Positions 42,060 through 54,272 of a stretch of DNA of 64,000 nucleotides are shown here, in pieces. The position numbers and the translations under genes were made by a program. Positions within the stretch are counted from its first letter, which is position 1. Each line of letters starts with the position of its first letter. Source of the stretch: Isochrysis galbana (Eukaryota; Haptophyta; Isochrysidales; Isochrysidaceae); the NCBI GenBank assembly GCA_018136815.1, contig CM030932.1, positions 6,936,230-7,000,229 on the forward strand, read 5' to 3'. The notes under the pieces are model-generated. The model had not been told where the DNA came from, searched no databases, and was given only the letters and a program-made list of their open reading frames with translations.

Positions 42060-43043
42060 ATCCGCGCGGCATAGCTCAGAAAATTCGTATCGAGTATCGA
42101 GGCACAAACAAGGCGCAAGGCGGGCGCGCGCGCGCGTTTGTTTTACCAAGCTATCCCACTCGTCCACTCTGCACCCCTCACCCTCGCAAGTGTGCTACCG
42201 GATGAAGGCAAGCCGCCTTCGGGGGCCCATGGGAGGAGGGACCGGTGAGAAAAACCCGAATCTGAGGTTTCAATCTCTGACAACCGTAGACCGTGGCCGC
42301 AGCACCCGAAGGGATTGTTTGCGATGGCACAATAATTGTGGATGGACGCGCATTATGGTTATGGGAGCGCGCAAGCGCCGAAAGGAGCCACCCCTCTAGG
42401 AAACCAGGGAGGCCCTCGGCGCGCGCGCGCGCGGCGTATTTCGCGGCGTGCGAGCACCCACTCGACCGAAGCGGGACCGCCTAACCCCGAGCTGCCCCCT
42501 CCGCGGAGAATTGACTTTCATATTCATAGTTCAAGGCGCGTAACTCTTCACTGTCCCAAAAGTGTGGTGAGGTGGGAAGGGACACCGCGGCGAAGAAGTC
42601 GAAGTCGAAGGCAAGGCGCCGCGCCCGTATCAGTCCCTAGCCCCATCCCGGCGCAAAAGGCGTCAACAGGTTCAAGCAGCGCGATCAAAGTGCGTAGTCA
42701 CTAGTCACATGCAATTCTCAGAGCGCTCCCATAGGTGATCAAGAGGACGAATCGAGCGAGGCGTAGAAGCGACATGGTCAGAGGGATAGCCACAGCCAAT
42801 TTCACAGAGACGTAATCGCGCATCTCTTCCTTTAAGATGCTTTGTCACAAAAAGGCTCGTGCCAGCCAAAATGAACTCGATCAAGACCAACTGTGATGCG
42901 TTCAAGGAGCGGAGCAGGACCAGACTGCTACCTATCGAAATTAGGGCTTTCTTCCCTGAATGTGTGGCTACTATCGACCGATACAGACATCCTAAATTTT
43001 CCTACTCGCTTTGCTACACTTCTTGGTCTCGACCGAGGCAGCC
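42060..43043. other. Intergenic, nothing recognised
   Basis: Mixed sequence with a short CG alternation (42420-42433). Short open frames lack motifs. The right end is the 3' flank of the symporter gene. Confidence 0.45.
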
Positions 43044-44716
43044 TCACATGCCGCTCGGGATCGAGTCATCGCACGTTGCATGTGCATTGATCTCTTCATT
43101 CACCGATGTGATCAGCCGAGCGCCACCATTTTGGGCTCTAGACAACGGGAAAACACCACTTGCGGGGGAACGCCGCGTCGTATGTCCATCTTCAGGATCG
43201 CACTCGCGTGCAGCAAGGGGCACGTCGTTAGTTTCGGCACGCCTCCGGTGTAGCCGGTCGGCAACGACTATAGCCGAGACTGAAAACCAAGTGACCACCG
43301 AAAGATAGATGCCTGCGCCTCTGGGTCCGCCCGTCGCAGCCGTGATGGCGCTTGCTATCAAGGGCGCTGTTCCGCCAAAGAGAGAGGAGCTCAGGTTGTA
43401 TGCGATTCCCAGACAACTGCCGCGGGTGCGGATGTCCTCAAGAGTGAGAACCATCCATACCTGCAGGTTGAAAGAGCCGGAGGTCACCATGCCGGGTGCA
43501 ATGCTTCGATGAGTGCAAGGGGCGGGCCAACACTCGCCTGTAGAGGTCCGACGGACATGGCGTGCAGCAAGGCCAGCAAGCCCTGCATTAATAGGACAAC
43601 TTGCGAGCTTGCGGTCTGCAGCGTCCAGAATACAGGCTGAGCAGCGAACAGCATAAGAAGTCCAAATCCCATTGCCACGGTCGCAGGGCTCGAAAACCAC
43701 GCACGATCGGAAGTACCGACCTTCCGGAAGCACGAAGGGCCAGCAAGCCCGCCGATTGGCGAGGCCAGCCGATCGGAGATCAGCCCTGAGGCAATTACAG
43801 CAAAGGCCCAAGCGGTGTTGAGTGCAGATGAGGCACCAAAGGCGGACATCCTGCGTTCGGTCCGCAAATAGTGGGTGATCCAAATGAACAGAAGGTAATA
43901 TCCAGACATGGAGTACGCGAGCACGAGAGTGATTAGCAGCACGGACGTCCAGCTCGCCCGCAGAGTCTTTAGAAGGGTGGTACGGCGGCTGGAGACGTCA
44001 GCTCCCATTGTCATTGCCCACTCCTCGCTTTGTGGCAACCCACCTATAATTCGCGCGCAACAAACAAGGAGAGCGCAGCAGCCGCCCGCGACGAAAGGAA
44101 TGCGCCACGCCCACTCGCACAAGGCGACGGTCCCAAGCGTAGATTGAAGGACGGCGGCCACCCCGTTGGCGAGCACAGAACCGACCCCCGTCGACTGGAC
44201 AAGAGCGGCGAACGTGGCTTTGAGGTGTGATGGCGCCCTCTCTACAGCATAGACGAGGGCACTAGGGAGTTCGCCTCCTGCGGCTATCCCTTGCAACAGG
44301 CGGAAGAAGGTCAGAAGTATTGGAGCCGCCACGCCGATTTGGTGTCGGCAGGGTAGGGCGGACATGGCGAGGGTTGGCACGGCCATCCCGATGATCGAGA
44401 GCATGAGCGATGCCGCGCGACCATGCTGGTCTGCCACCCAGCCGAAGAAGACGCCACCCAAAGGACGCACGAGGAAGCCACCCGCGAACAAGACATACGA
44501 ATAGATGGAAGAAGTGGCTCCTGTGCTGCCGGGGCCGCCCTCGGCGCATGCCGCCGAACCGCTCGCTTCGATGAAGAAGCACTGGCCTATCTCTTGTGCA
44601 AAAATGCCGAAGATAGCAAAGTCGTACCACTCCAGCAGGTTGCCCGCCGCGCCGAGCACGATGGCGAGGACGAGACGGATCCCGGGCATGTCCATGGGCT
44701 GGGCAGGCGCCAGCAC
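43044..44716 (-). CDS. MFS transporter of the metabolite:H+ symporter (ProP/ShiA-like) type
   Basis: The first open frame (44716-43484) encodes 410 residues with about ten membrane helices. Motifs are GNLLEWYDFAIFG in helix 1, the loop GWVADQHGRAAS after helix 2 (Asp and Gly-Arg of the MFS signature) and RLLQGIAAGGELPSA in helix 4. The last helices are in another frame (about 43450-43044) beginning DIRTRGSCLGIAYNLSSSLFGG, a strong match to the family's C-terminal third. The junction near 43440-43500 needs a phase-0 intron, but only a non-canonical GC-AG donor fits; a frameshift is the alternative. Members move dicarboxylates, shikimate, betaine or similar solutes with protons; the substrate here is unknown. 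The gene is divergent from JMJD4. Confidence 0.8.
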
Positions 44717-44927
44717 GAGCGGCTCGCGGAGCCCCGTCGCGCCCGCTCGCCTCGTGGTCTCCGTTGGGGGTCCTCAGCGCGGCTGGCGCCACCGTCCGCC
44801 CGCCGAGGCATACAGGTGACTCGGGACTCTACGACCCAAAAACAAAAGGGCTCCCTCCCCCCTCTCCCGCCTTACCGCGCGTACGCTGGGGCTGAGGCAC
44901 CACGCGGGCCTCGGCCTCCGGCACTCG
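44717..44927. promoter_or_regulatory. 211-bp shared promoter region of the symporter and JMJD4
   Basis: The two start codons face away from each other with 211 bp between them, so the core promoters of both genes probably lie here. GACTCTACGA occurs near 44824. No TATA box is seen. Inference from layout only. Confidence 0.45.
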
Positions 44928-47041
44928 ATGCGGCCCCTCGAATGCCCACGCGTGCCACTTGGGGCGCTGAGCGCCGCCGAATTCCGGGACAGGTTCATGA
45001 GACCGAACTGCCCAGTGCTGCTCACACACGCAACGGTCGGCTGGCGCGCACAAACCGAGTGGGTCAGCTCTAGTGGCATGCCTGATTTGCTCGCCCTCGC
45101 AAGCCGCTTTGGCGAGTCGCTCGTGCCGGTTGTAGACTGTGCACGAGGCGGTAGTCGCTCCGAGATGAAACTGCGTGAGTATGCCAACTGGTGGGCCGCA
45201 CGTGACGAAGGGAGCTGCCTCTACCTCAAGGATTGGACTTTTGCAGCTGAATTTCCTGCGTACTGCGCATACCGTACGCCCGACATACTTGATGATGACT
45301 GGCTCAACAATTACTGGAGTTGGCTGCAGCATGGCCAACGCCGCCGCAATGGTGACGTTGATGCTGCTGAAGGTACGATGATTGGATCCATGGGCCCTGG
45401 CTGATAGGCTTCGCACTGAATACACTACAGTGAATAGAGAACTGTCACACCTGCTCAGGTCTCTCGTCCTCGGCACACCACGTAGGAGATCACAGGTGCG
45501 CAGCAGAACTATTTGCGTCATTGCTGGATAGTAATGCCTGCCAGTCGCCACCCATCTCGGACAACATGAATACACTGTAACCCTGCCATTTGAACTCTGC
45601 CAAATGGCCCCATCCGACGCCGCCCGCCTGCAAAGATTTGTCTACATAGGCCCCGCTGGATCATGCACACCTTTGCATGCCGATGTCTTCTTCTCGTTTT
45701 CTTGGTCCGTCAACCTCTGCGGGAAGAAAAAGTGGCGGCTCATTCATCCTGATGTGTGTTTACGCAAGCAGCCCCGTTTATCACGCCTATGCCGCGACAA
45801 ATGCGACGCCCGGATGGCCGATCATACAAGTGAAAGTCCATGCTTGATACCTTTCGTTATCGGAGTCGACCCTCTCATCCATCATCCTTGATCGTTCCTC
45901 TCGCTGCACGACTTGCAGTTTCGCCACATTGTTTCCGACACCGCAACTGAGCCTCACCAAGACGGATTCGCACGCCTCGCCGCAGCTGGCCATTCTGCCC
46001 TCGAAATCATTCAAGAACCAGGCGAAATTCTCTTTGTGCCTGCGGGGTGGTATCACGATGTGAGTGGCCTAACAATAGGCGAATACGTTTGCCGCTGAAT
46101 GCGCATCTGTCAAATTTCTCGATCTGGCTGGGAATCTCCCTTCTAACTAAATTTTCTCGATCTGGCTGGAAACCTCCCTTCTAACCATTAATTGCTTGTT
46201 CGCCTAATTGTATTGTGAGCCCCCAAAATTGGAGGGAGCTCTTGCAGCTTAACCGAACTGCATTGAAGACGCGAGCTCAGTTACAAGTACAAGTCACACA
46301 TCACTCTCACTGCCTTCGCCGCCTTAGGTGACGAACTTGAGCGATGCTATCTCCATCAACCACAATTGGTTCAATGCTGCGGGCGCCGCGTGGGTTGTTG
46401 AGCGCTTGGTTGCATATCTCAAGCATATCCGCTCAGGGTTGGATTCAGACGACGCAGCAGACGCGGAGTTGTGCATGGGATTGTTGCGACGGCGTGCTGG
46501 GATGGATTTGTTCGAGTTGGCTCGGATATTGGCTGCCGTAGTAGCCCGAAGACGGCAGCCCAACGAAGGGGGTATAGAGGTGCATGAGGAGAATGATGGT
46601 TCTGTTTGCGAGAACTCGTGTAAGAAGAGCAGTTCAGCGCTCGCTTGCGATGTAGCGGGCACAACGCATCCGAGGGTACCAAAGTGGCACCAACGGCCTT
46701 GCTCTCCATCAACAACCCTCGATAATGCCGGCCGCGTATGTCCCGCTACCAAGAGGCCCCGCACTGAATTGTGCTCGCCACCGGCTGGTGTGACCTCGCA
46801 GCCGAAAGTTCTAGGTGACTGCAAAGATGTTGAAGTGAGGAAAATGTCACTACGCTCAACATCGTCAAGCACAATTGTCTTTGCGGTTGGGTCTAGTCAC
46901 GAAAGCGCTGATGCTAACGTTGATTGCGACGTTGAATGGGAAGCGGAAACAATACGAATAGCCGTAGCTTTGCACGCTCAATTGGCAGACTTGATCTCTC
47001 GTGAATTTCCTGATGAGCCTTCGGTGACGCCAATTGGCTAA
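44928..47041 (+). CDS. JMJD4: JmjC-type 2-oxoglutarate hydroxylase, JMJD4 family
   Basis: Four exons are inferred: 44928-45372, 45545-45753, 45919-46059, 46328-47041; the introns are GT-AG and phases agree, giving 502 residues (human JMJD4 is of similar length). The double-stranded beta-helix core shows RFVYIGPAGSCTPLHADVF with iron ligands H193 and D195, SFSWSVNLCGKKKWRLIHPD, EIIQEPGEILFVPAGWYHDV, and SDAISINHNWFN with the third ligand H277. JMJD4 hydroxylates a lysine of release factor eRF1 and aids translation termination (known). The exon 1/2 junction rests on one acceptor (CCAG at 45541-45544), forced by an in-frame stop upstream. The C-terminal 180 residues are Ser-rich and diverged. 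Confidence 0.88.
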
Positions 47042-48636
47042 TGATGATTTGCCGGTAGCCAAGAGTTGGCTTCGCTTGACGGTGCTCCGCCTATGCTCAG
47101 GGACCCATGAGATGATAGGCCATCCTATAGACACGACCGACCGCGGCCGACCGCAGCGACCACGATCCCCTCGATGCCGAGCTTCCAACCGGGGGGGGGG
47201 GGGGGGCAGCCTCAGCCACTGCAAGGCCAACTAAGGCGCACGTGTCTCGCCAGTAGTGGACGATTGGTTTGACCGGGGATGCGCCAAGGCCATGCACAAG
47301 CTCGGTCGAATCTGCCCTTGACGGCCAGTTGGCGATATTCGCCGCCGAGCGCAGGTACTCAAACTAGGCCCCTGTGTAGCAGACTAGGGTGAGAGCCCAG
47401 AAGTAGTGGATAAGCTGGGACAAGTCCGGCACCAAAGCCAACAATACGGAGGAGATATCAATGAAGTGAACAACCCGCCAGCCGCGAAATAGGGACCGAA
47501 GAGAGGAATAAATCGCTAGAGCAACGAGCAGCTCGAGTTAATTGACGCACCAGAATCGCTCGTGCACGTAAAGAAGCAACGAACGGGTCGCCGGCGCGCG
47601 ACGCGAGGTTAAGCCAGTAATCGGGGGGATGACAGACCCCTCGGAAAGTAGAAGGGGCGACCACCACGTGGCCTGACTCCGACGGCACGAATACCACGAT
47701 GCCGATGCCAATGCCATAAGGGATGTCGGCCCCCGGGGTACCCACATGGCGTCTGACGAGACCAAGATTGGTCTCTGATCGACAGAGGAGTCTTGTTCCC
47801 AGGGTGCGTGTAGAGTTGTCTTTGTGGCACGTGGCATCAACCTCCTTTTTTTAAGTGCGGGTCAATGGGGGCCTCGCGCCCCCCCTCACTCTGTCGCGGA
47901 CACCCTCCTACGTGGGCCCGCACAACCAATCTCAGCCCCTGCCGCATCATAATACTCACGAGTTGCAATGCTCACCTTGATCTTTGTGGTTTGTCGCAAA
48001 AGAGGAGGGCGGTCAAACAGTGATTAATAACTACTAACTTGCGGGGGGGGCTGCATTTTTGGACCGTTCTCCGAAGCCCAAGAAGATCCTCTTGGGGGGC
48101 TTACCTGCCTCCACGAAAAATTGCCGAGGAAAATCGTGGGTTTTGCCGCCCCCCCTCTGCACACGCGCGGGGGGCGCTCTAACAGTACAGAACTGGTGGT
48201 CGCGACGAGGGGACGATAAGGTTATTATTTCGGGGCCGTTGTTTCATAACACGCGATTCCCCCGAGATCCGTCCGCGCGATCAGGCGCCCGACCTTCATC
48301 TTTGACCTAGAGCAAGGGAAACGGCGTCACCCGCGGAGCACCCCATGCACCCCACAGCGCGTGCACACGGCTGCCTTGGCTACAGGAAAGTCCGTCCGCC
48401 TTGGCGGGCGGCGGCTTCTTCCGCGTCCGCTGGGAGGGCGGCGCGCCAGCGAGGCCGGCTGCGCCGCCGCGGGCGGCGCGTGGACCTAGCACGGCTGCTC
48501 GTGCGCGAAAGTCGCGTTCCGTCAAAAGAGGGCCAGGCTATTTGTTTTCTTTTTGGTTATTATTATTACAATTACAAAGTACAAAGCTAATCACGCTCCC
48601 CCACTCCCAACACCCCCAGCTACGCGGGCTGAGTTT
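47042..48636. other. Intergenic with repeat fragments
   Basis: A G run near 47190-47205. A plus-strand piece beginning TTTTAAGTGCGGGTCAATGG near 47850 matches one retroposon subfamily end, with GAGGGCGGTCAAACAG at 48005. GC-rich sequence follows (48290-48530). No gene is recognised. Confidence 0.45.
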
Positions 48637-48963
48637 TCATCTTCTTCGTCTTTTTCTCACATCCCTCGTCGTTCTGCTGGACTGCTGGCAGGCGACGATA
48701 TCGCTTGGCTGATCTTGGGTGGCGAGATCCGTGATGCGTGCGAGGACGGCCTTCTTGTCCTGCATGTAGAGTTTGCCAGCTGCTCGGCGCACTTGCACCA
48801 TGGGATCCGCTTCAGCGTACGCGACCGCCGTGATGTATTCCATGCAGAGGTACGCGACGGCGGCTTGCTCTCCAATGTATCTGGTCTTGGGGATTGGGAT
48901 CTTGTCGTACTCGTCAGAGTAGTCGCCGACGAGCATGAGGGTTGCCTTGCACCAACGGCCCAT
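48637..48963 (-). CDS. Hypothetical protein fragment
   Basis: A 108-residue minus-strand frame with natural-looking composition (KATLMLVGDYSDEYD, GEQAAVAYLCMEYITAVAYAEAD, KLYMQDKKAVLARITDLA) ending in a basic tail. The frame is open further upstream, and an alternative frame overlaps (DAERKRCSHDSFLLLL), suggesting a frameshift or splice site near 48930-48980. I do not recognise the family. It may be the C-terminal part of a degraded gene. Confidence 0.35.
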   Translation of the reverse strand: MGRWCKATLMLVGDYSDEYDKIPIPKTRYIGEQAAVAYLCMEYITAVAYAEADPMVQVRRAAGKLYMQDKKAVLARITDLATQDQPSDIVACQQSSRTTRDVRKRRRR

Positions 48964-49379
48964 GTATGGCTCGATGCCCTTGGAGCAGGAGGAGGAACGA
49001 GTCGTGCGAGCAGCGCTTGCGCTCGGCGTCCACTATTAGTAACGGCGAAAGTCGGTTTCTTTCAGAGGCTAAAAAAACAGCGAGAAAATATGGGGCTACA
49101 CGCCCCGAGCAACAAACATATCAAGAAAATGATAAGCCCTCTCTACACGGTGGACAAAGACTTCAACCTAGAAATATCGGAAGACCTCCGGCAGGCGGCG
49201 GGAGGTCTGGATATGCGAAACATCGCCTAGAGCAGCTAACCCTCTTTTAATAGTGACCCCAACGGACAGCAGGAGGGAATCTATGAGATATAAGAGAAGG
49301 AGATTCAAGCCGAGCCATAGCAAAAGAGAAGCCATAGTCTCCCGCCCTCTTCTCTCCAACCCCTGGCCGAAGCAGCGCG

Positions 49380-49535
49380 CGCGGTCTCCCTGGAACCAGC
49401 TTCTCCGCTAAAGAGGGAACTGGGGAAGGGGGAGGGGGTTGTTAGGGGTTAAGGTTGGGTAGTAGAGAGGTCCACGAGCACACTGCCTCATGTCGCACTT
49501 GTAGCGGAGATTTTTAAGAAGATTTTTTTTAATTA
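49380..49535 (+). repeat. Retroposon 3'-part copy
   Basis: It shows GGTTAAGG, GTAGAGAGGTCCACGAGC and ends TTTTTAAGAAGATTTTTTTT, matching the 3' boxes and T-tail of the family. Confidence 0.55.
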
Positions 49536-50134
49536 AGGCTTGCCAGATATGTATGTGAAACAAAACCTCCGTTTGTGATGCGCAATAGACGTGTAGCAGA
49601 GGAGCCCCATCGTCTCAATAATGTGTGCAAAAGTGTGACTGGAATGCGGCTTTTAACCAATAGAAGATATGTGAAAACAAAACGGCCTCCTGGTCCTCTT
49701 TCGACGGAACGCGACATAAAGGGAAAGGGAGCCAGTGGGGAGGGGCCCTCGGAGGGGGGTGAATGAGGCTCATGTGCATGCAGGAGCGCGGGTGCTGTGA
49801 GACGCGCGCATGCGGGAGCTATGGGGCACGCGCATGCTGGGGCTGTGGGCAGTGGCCATAGGGGCGCCCATCTCACCTGGATTTTGTCAGCTCCTCGCCC
49901 TATCGTTCAGCACGGCACGTTCTTTTAGCCAGTAGCCAGTAGGAGGGCAAAATGCAAAATACGGGTAGCTGGTAGATTTCAGGGTCGCTAACAAAGAGAG
50001 GTGAAGGGAAAGGGAAAGAAATGTTGCCCCCCCCCCCCCCTCTCCTCTCATCCCCCCCACCCCAAATATCTAGTAAGTATCCCGGATATATCCATTTGCC
50101 ATTTGGGCAAACCCCCCAACCCCCAAATATCGAT

Positions 50135-50280
50135 CCGGATAATAAAGATGCCTACCCCTACTGATGGCGGGGGAAAGGGTAGGGGCAGGGGACGTGGGGG
50201 GGTGGAATGCATGTGTTGTGAGAGTAGTGAGCCCAAGGCTGCACGCGCGGCGAGAATACTAAGAAACTTTATACCCAACT
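50135..50280 (+). repeat. Retroposon 3'-part copy
   Basis: It shows CTGATGGCGGGGGAAAGGG, GGGGTGGAATGC and ends GCGGCGAGAATACTAAGAAAC, matching the 3' boxes of the family. Confidence 0.6.
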
Positions 50281-50633
50281 ACAACTAGCCATGGCTATTT
50301 TTGTTTTGCGTCCTGTTGTGATGCTGCTCCCTACTACTACCTACCCATGTATCTGTAACTTCGACCGTCCCTCGCTCTCCCTTCGTTCCATAATCCTGCT
50401 ACAAGGCCGCCTCCTCTCATCGATGTTCTTCGACCGTTGCCAAAGACCCTATGATGGTACACGACGTAGGACACGGCACCACGACCTCGACTCAACCCCG
50501 ACTAGGAAGCATCTCCCCACTGCAAGCCCACCCAGCAAGGCCTTCGTCGAAATCTCTCCGCATTCATGTGCCACTAGCATTGCTCCGAAAATGGAAGCAA
50601 GCGAGAGAGGGTTCTCGCCACTGGCTCAGCCGG

Positions 50634-52321
50634 CTAGAGCGTCATCGGCTCCATCACCTTGGGCTCACTCCTAGGCAGATTTGCAAATGGCCCTGCTGTG
50701 ACATACCCGCGCATGTGGCGCATCACGGCCGAACCGGCGCCAACAGCTTCGATGACAAGTGGCGAGTCGACCAGAGCGCACGCTAGCGCATGCTTCTCTC
50801 GAAGTTCGTCAGGTGAGAGGGTCACCGATCCTGTGTGAATCAAATATTCGAGTACCGCCTCGCACCGTGCGAGATGCACCGCTCCCCAATCCAACTGTGC
50901 AAGCGCACGCATTAGGCGTAGCGCCGCAACTCGCAGCTCAGGGGAAGGGAGCACAGCATATCCCGCAAGAGTGTCTCCAGGCGTCGTGGTCCCGCTCGCC
51001 GACACCGCGGAAAGCAGAGAACGCAAGGACTGCTGAGCGGCTAAGACGGCGGAATTGGCGTAAAACCTGAAACATACCGGGTGGTGCATTCGCTAAGCGG
51101 ACGAGCGTTTGCTGGGAAGCAAGCTGACCATGCCAACTTTGGGGACGTAGGGGGAGACTATCTCCCCCTGAGAGTTCACATGACACGTCAATATCATAGC
51201 TCGGGCTTGCGTCGGAGATCTTCTCACCTTGCCGAGGAGCTACAGAGTTGGGCCAACACTCCGATTGCGCTAACCTTCGCGCGCTCTTCACTTGAGCGGA
51301 GCTGCTTGTGCAGACAGTGATGTTCGCCTTCCTGTGCTACGTGCGTGAGCACGTGCAACAGCCCAGCTTGGGAACAGGCTACCGCCCGAATGAGGGACAT
51401 GCTCGCGTCACGAGCACCATCAGCGTGGCCAGCGCTGGGTTCTATCCGAGGCCACACAGCCTGGAGAAATGCACCATCGGCGCCGAGCACTACTAGAGCA
51501 TCTTCGTCACGGTCATTGTGCTCAAGCAGCTCAGCCAGACAGTGAAGGACGGAGGGGAGCTGCAGCGTGACCATCAGCTCATCTCCAGTTGCACCACCCC
51601 CTCGGGCGATGGCGAGGAGGCCATCGAGGACACCATGTGTACGAAGCCACTCAAAGCCGCGTCGACGCCGGGCTAGGATTGAGAAGATCTCCAGTGCATT
51701 GAGCTGGACCAGCTCGTCCGCGGAGTTCCACGCGGTCAGCACTGGCGCTAAAGCGCCGCAAGCCTCGCACATCAAGAACTGCTCCTCGCCGACCGAGGCA
51801 ACCTCGGCAAACAGTGCCAGGCTGCGCAGCGCCGGTGTTGAGAGCTTCCCTGTGGAGGTCTTGGTGGCTGATGAGAGGAGCCGCTCAAGGGTGGGCCTGT
51901 GGTCGAACACAACTCGCAGCGTCGCTAGATCTTGCGCGCAGGCAACGATAAGCTGTGACGCCTTCTCAGCAACCGCAAGAGACTGGTCGACGATGAGGTC
52001 GGCCACTATTGGCATGACACCGCTCTCACAGAGGATGCGCACATCGCCAGGCGAAGCGCTCAATTGCCGGCAAATCACTAGTGTAAAGCAGCGGACGGAA
52101 GGCTCAGCGTGGACGAGCGCGCGCTGTGCAAGGGCGTGCTGCACATGAGGCTCCCTCAGTGCGGCTAGCCCCGCCTCGCCCTCGAACACCCGCTCGACCA
52201 GGCTGGTTATTAGTGTGGCATCATCACTGCTCGCTGTGTCAATTGCTGTGAAGAGCTCCTCCAGCCGCGAGGAGCGCAGCTCGTGTAGCGAGAGGGAGAG
52301 CAGAGCCTGGATGCGTGACAT
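50634..52321 (-). CDS. PSMD5: 26S proteasome assembly chaperone PSMD5 (S5b)
   Basis: Two exons (52321-51228 and 51066-50634; intron 161 bp, GTGAGA donor, TTTCAG acceptor, phases agree) give 508 residues, almost exactly the length of the animal protein. The protein is built of HEAT/ARM-like helical repeats. The stretch LRSLALFAEVASVGEEQFLMCEACG...NALEIFSILARRRRGFEWLRTHGVLDGL and the C-terminal SPELRVAALRLMRALAQLDWG...EKHALACALVDSP follow the PSMD5 order. PSMD5 binds the ATPase Rpt1/Rpt2 module and holds the base before 20S docking (known). The upstream part of the frame (to 52441) is Arg/Pro-rich and was excluded. Confidence 0.85.
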
Positions 52322-53039
52322 TGGTGGCGCACAAATGAGCCGGCGCGGCAGAGGACGTACCCGGGGAGGCGGCGCGGGGCGAGGGAGGGCGGGGGCCGGG
52401 GGCGTAGGGAACACGGCGCGGCGGCGGCGGCGCCGAGACACCCCCTCTCGCAGTCGTCATCCCTCTTCTCCTCCCCTCCCCATAGCAGAGATTTCTGTGT
52501 GTAGGAGTACTCGGTCACTTTACTGTACTTGAGATGAGTTTTTCTCTGTCTAAGTCGACATCTATTGTAGACATGTCGGCAGTTGTTGTTGTTAGAGTTT
52601 TTTCTTGTTGTGTGCGTATAAACTTAGTGCTGCGAGACCGTAGCCCTTCGACGGCAACGGAGCACCTAAAAAATATTCTTGAAGGTGTCAGCTACGCTAC
52701 CAGTGACTCACACGACTCCGGTATCGCGCTCGTCATCGCCTAGGCCCCACACTCTCACCCCCGCTCCCACCCCCCCCCCAAGAAGTAAGAAGGGTGGGCC
52801 CGCGTGTGAGTGGCGAAAGCTCTCTTGTTACTTGTCTCTTAGGGGTCTCTACCCTTGCACAGTCCGTTGTCCGTTCAAACGACTCATCCGCCGTAACCGA
52901 CTCAACCGCCGATCACGTAACCGACACAAAAACAAAACCCCAACAAGAACAAATGCTTTGCACACCACCTAGCCATAGCTAGGCCTTGGGTTCACGACAC
53001 ATATGAAGCCTTGTATGAAGCCTTGCGCTTCTCACCCCC
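52322..53039. other. Upstream region of PSMD5
   Basis: GC-rich leader, then GGAGTACTC near 52504. TATAAACTTAG (retroposon 5'-end motif, minus) lies near 52616. No gene is seen. Confidence 0.5.
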
Positions 53040-53044
53040 CCTTC

Positions 53045-54040
53045 AACCTACTTTTATAAGTGGGGGTCAATGGGGGCCTCGCGCCCCCCCCTCTCCATTG
53101 CGGACACCCCCCGGGGTTGGCCCGTACATTCAACCCCAGCCCCTGCCCTCTGGCAGGGGCAGGGCACTCATCATTCCTGCCCAGACCCTTATTCGTGGGC
53201 GCGGGCCGCGAGCTGCACTCCCACGCCCGCGCTGGGCCTGCCCTCGAGCTGACTCCCCCCCTGTCCCTGGTCGCCAGGCATACAGGGGACTTCTGGCGGC
53301 TCCCATGGCCAGCGGGGCGAGCGTGGGAGAGGCAGGGGACGTCCTCTCCTCGAGTCCATGCTGGGGGAAAACCCCTTTCGGGTAAAAACAACGCAGGGGG
53401 GGGGGGGCACTCGTGAATGGGAGCCTAGAAGCGCTAATCTCTCTCGCCGCGGCGAGTGGCCGCGGCGAGCCGCGGCCCTTCCCTCCTGGTTCTGGTGCCC
53501 CCGTCTTCTCTTACCCAAACGGGGCGAGAAGACACGTAAACGCCGGAGGGGAGAGCTGCCACACCCCCTCCCCTCCCTCTTCCCTCTTCCTCCTCTCTTC
53601 CCTGCGGCTCTGGCCATGGCGCGCGCCTGCGGCCCCTCTTCAGGTCCCCAGGTGGCCTGCAGGGGCAGGGGCCTAGGAGCGCAGCTCAGGGGGCAGGTGA
53701 GGCTAGGCTGGAGGCTGGGGCATGGCCCTGGCCCCTCCTACCTCTCCCTCGCTGGCTCTCGAGCCCCTGCCGGTCGACTGGAGCTGGCTGGGGGCTCCTG
53801 ATCAGGGGGGTCCAGGGGGAGGAGGGGTTGGTCAGAGCGAGAAGCAGGCCAACGCGGGCCAGGGCGTGCGATCTGTGCCCGACTCTCAGGGAGAGTCTGG
53901 GCAGTCTGGGTGAGTCCCCCCTACATGCCAAGAGGCATCGCAGGGGGGTGGATGGTTCTCGCCCCCCATGAGGGGAGTCGAGAGAGTGGGCGGGGCGCGA
54001 GGCCCCCCTCCATGGCGACCAATCATAAGACTAGTGCAGC
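53045..54040 (-). mobile_element. GC-rich retroposon, long minus-strand copy
   Basis: From 53340 to 53990, read on the minus strand, it matches 62700-63370 closely: GTCGACCGGCAGGGG, CCTGGGGACCTGAAGAGGGG, AGAGCTCTCCC-type boxes, TTTACGTGTCTTC and TTTTCCCCCAGC. The left 290 bp (53045-53335) match 26171 and 29191 instead. So the copy is a mosaic of the two subfamilies, or two copies joined. Confidence 0.75.
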
Positions 54041-54272
54041 CCTTACTAGTAGTTGAAAAGCTCCCGTTTGACCGCCCTAACATATGGCTTGTGATAAATA
54101 GTCAAAGCCACTCATTGTCATGCATGTGAACTCAACGACACACGGAAAGGTGACCCCATGCTCTTCCCACGAATGGGAGAGAAGAAAGAAGTGGCAGTGC
54201 ACAATGTCTACTTAGTTCGCCACGACAAACATCGGACGGTGATCAATGTCGCGATCTTCAAAGTAAAGAAGT
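54041..54272. other. 3' flank of the FAAH gene
   Basis: GTTTGACCGCCCTAA lies at 54066-54080, and CTACTTAGTTCGCC (retroposon 5'-type string) near 54192. No gene. Confidence 0.5.

Larger units (their letters stand above)
48964..50633. other. Intergenic with two repeat tails
   Basis: A short frame at about 49065-49230 (+) ends LEISEDLRQAAGGLDMRNIA and could be a lone exon. Retroposon 3' parts lie at 49380-49535 and 50135-50280, and a C run at about 50028-50040. The rest shows nothing. Confidence 0.45.
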
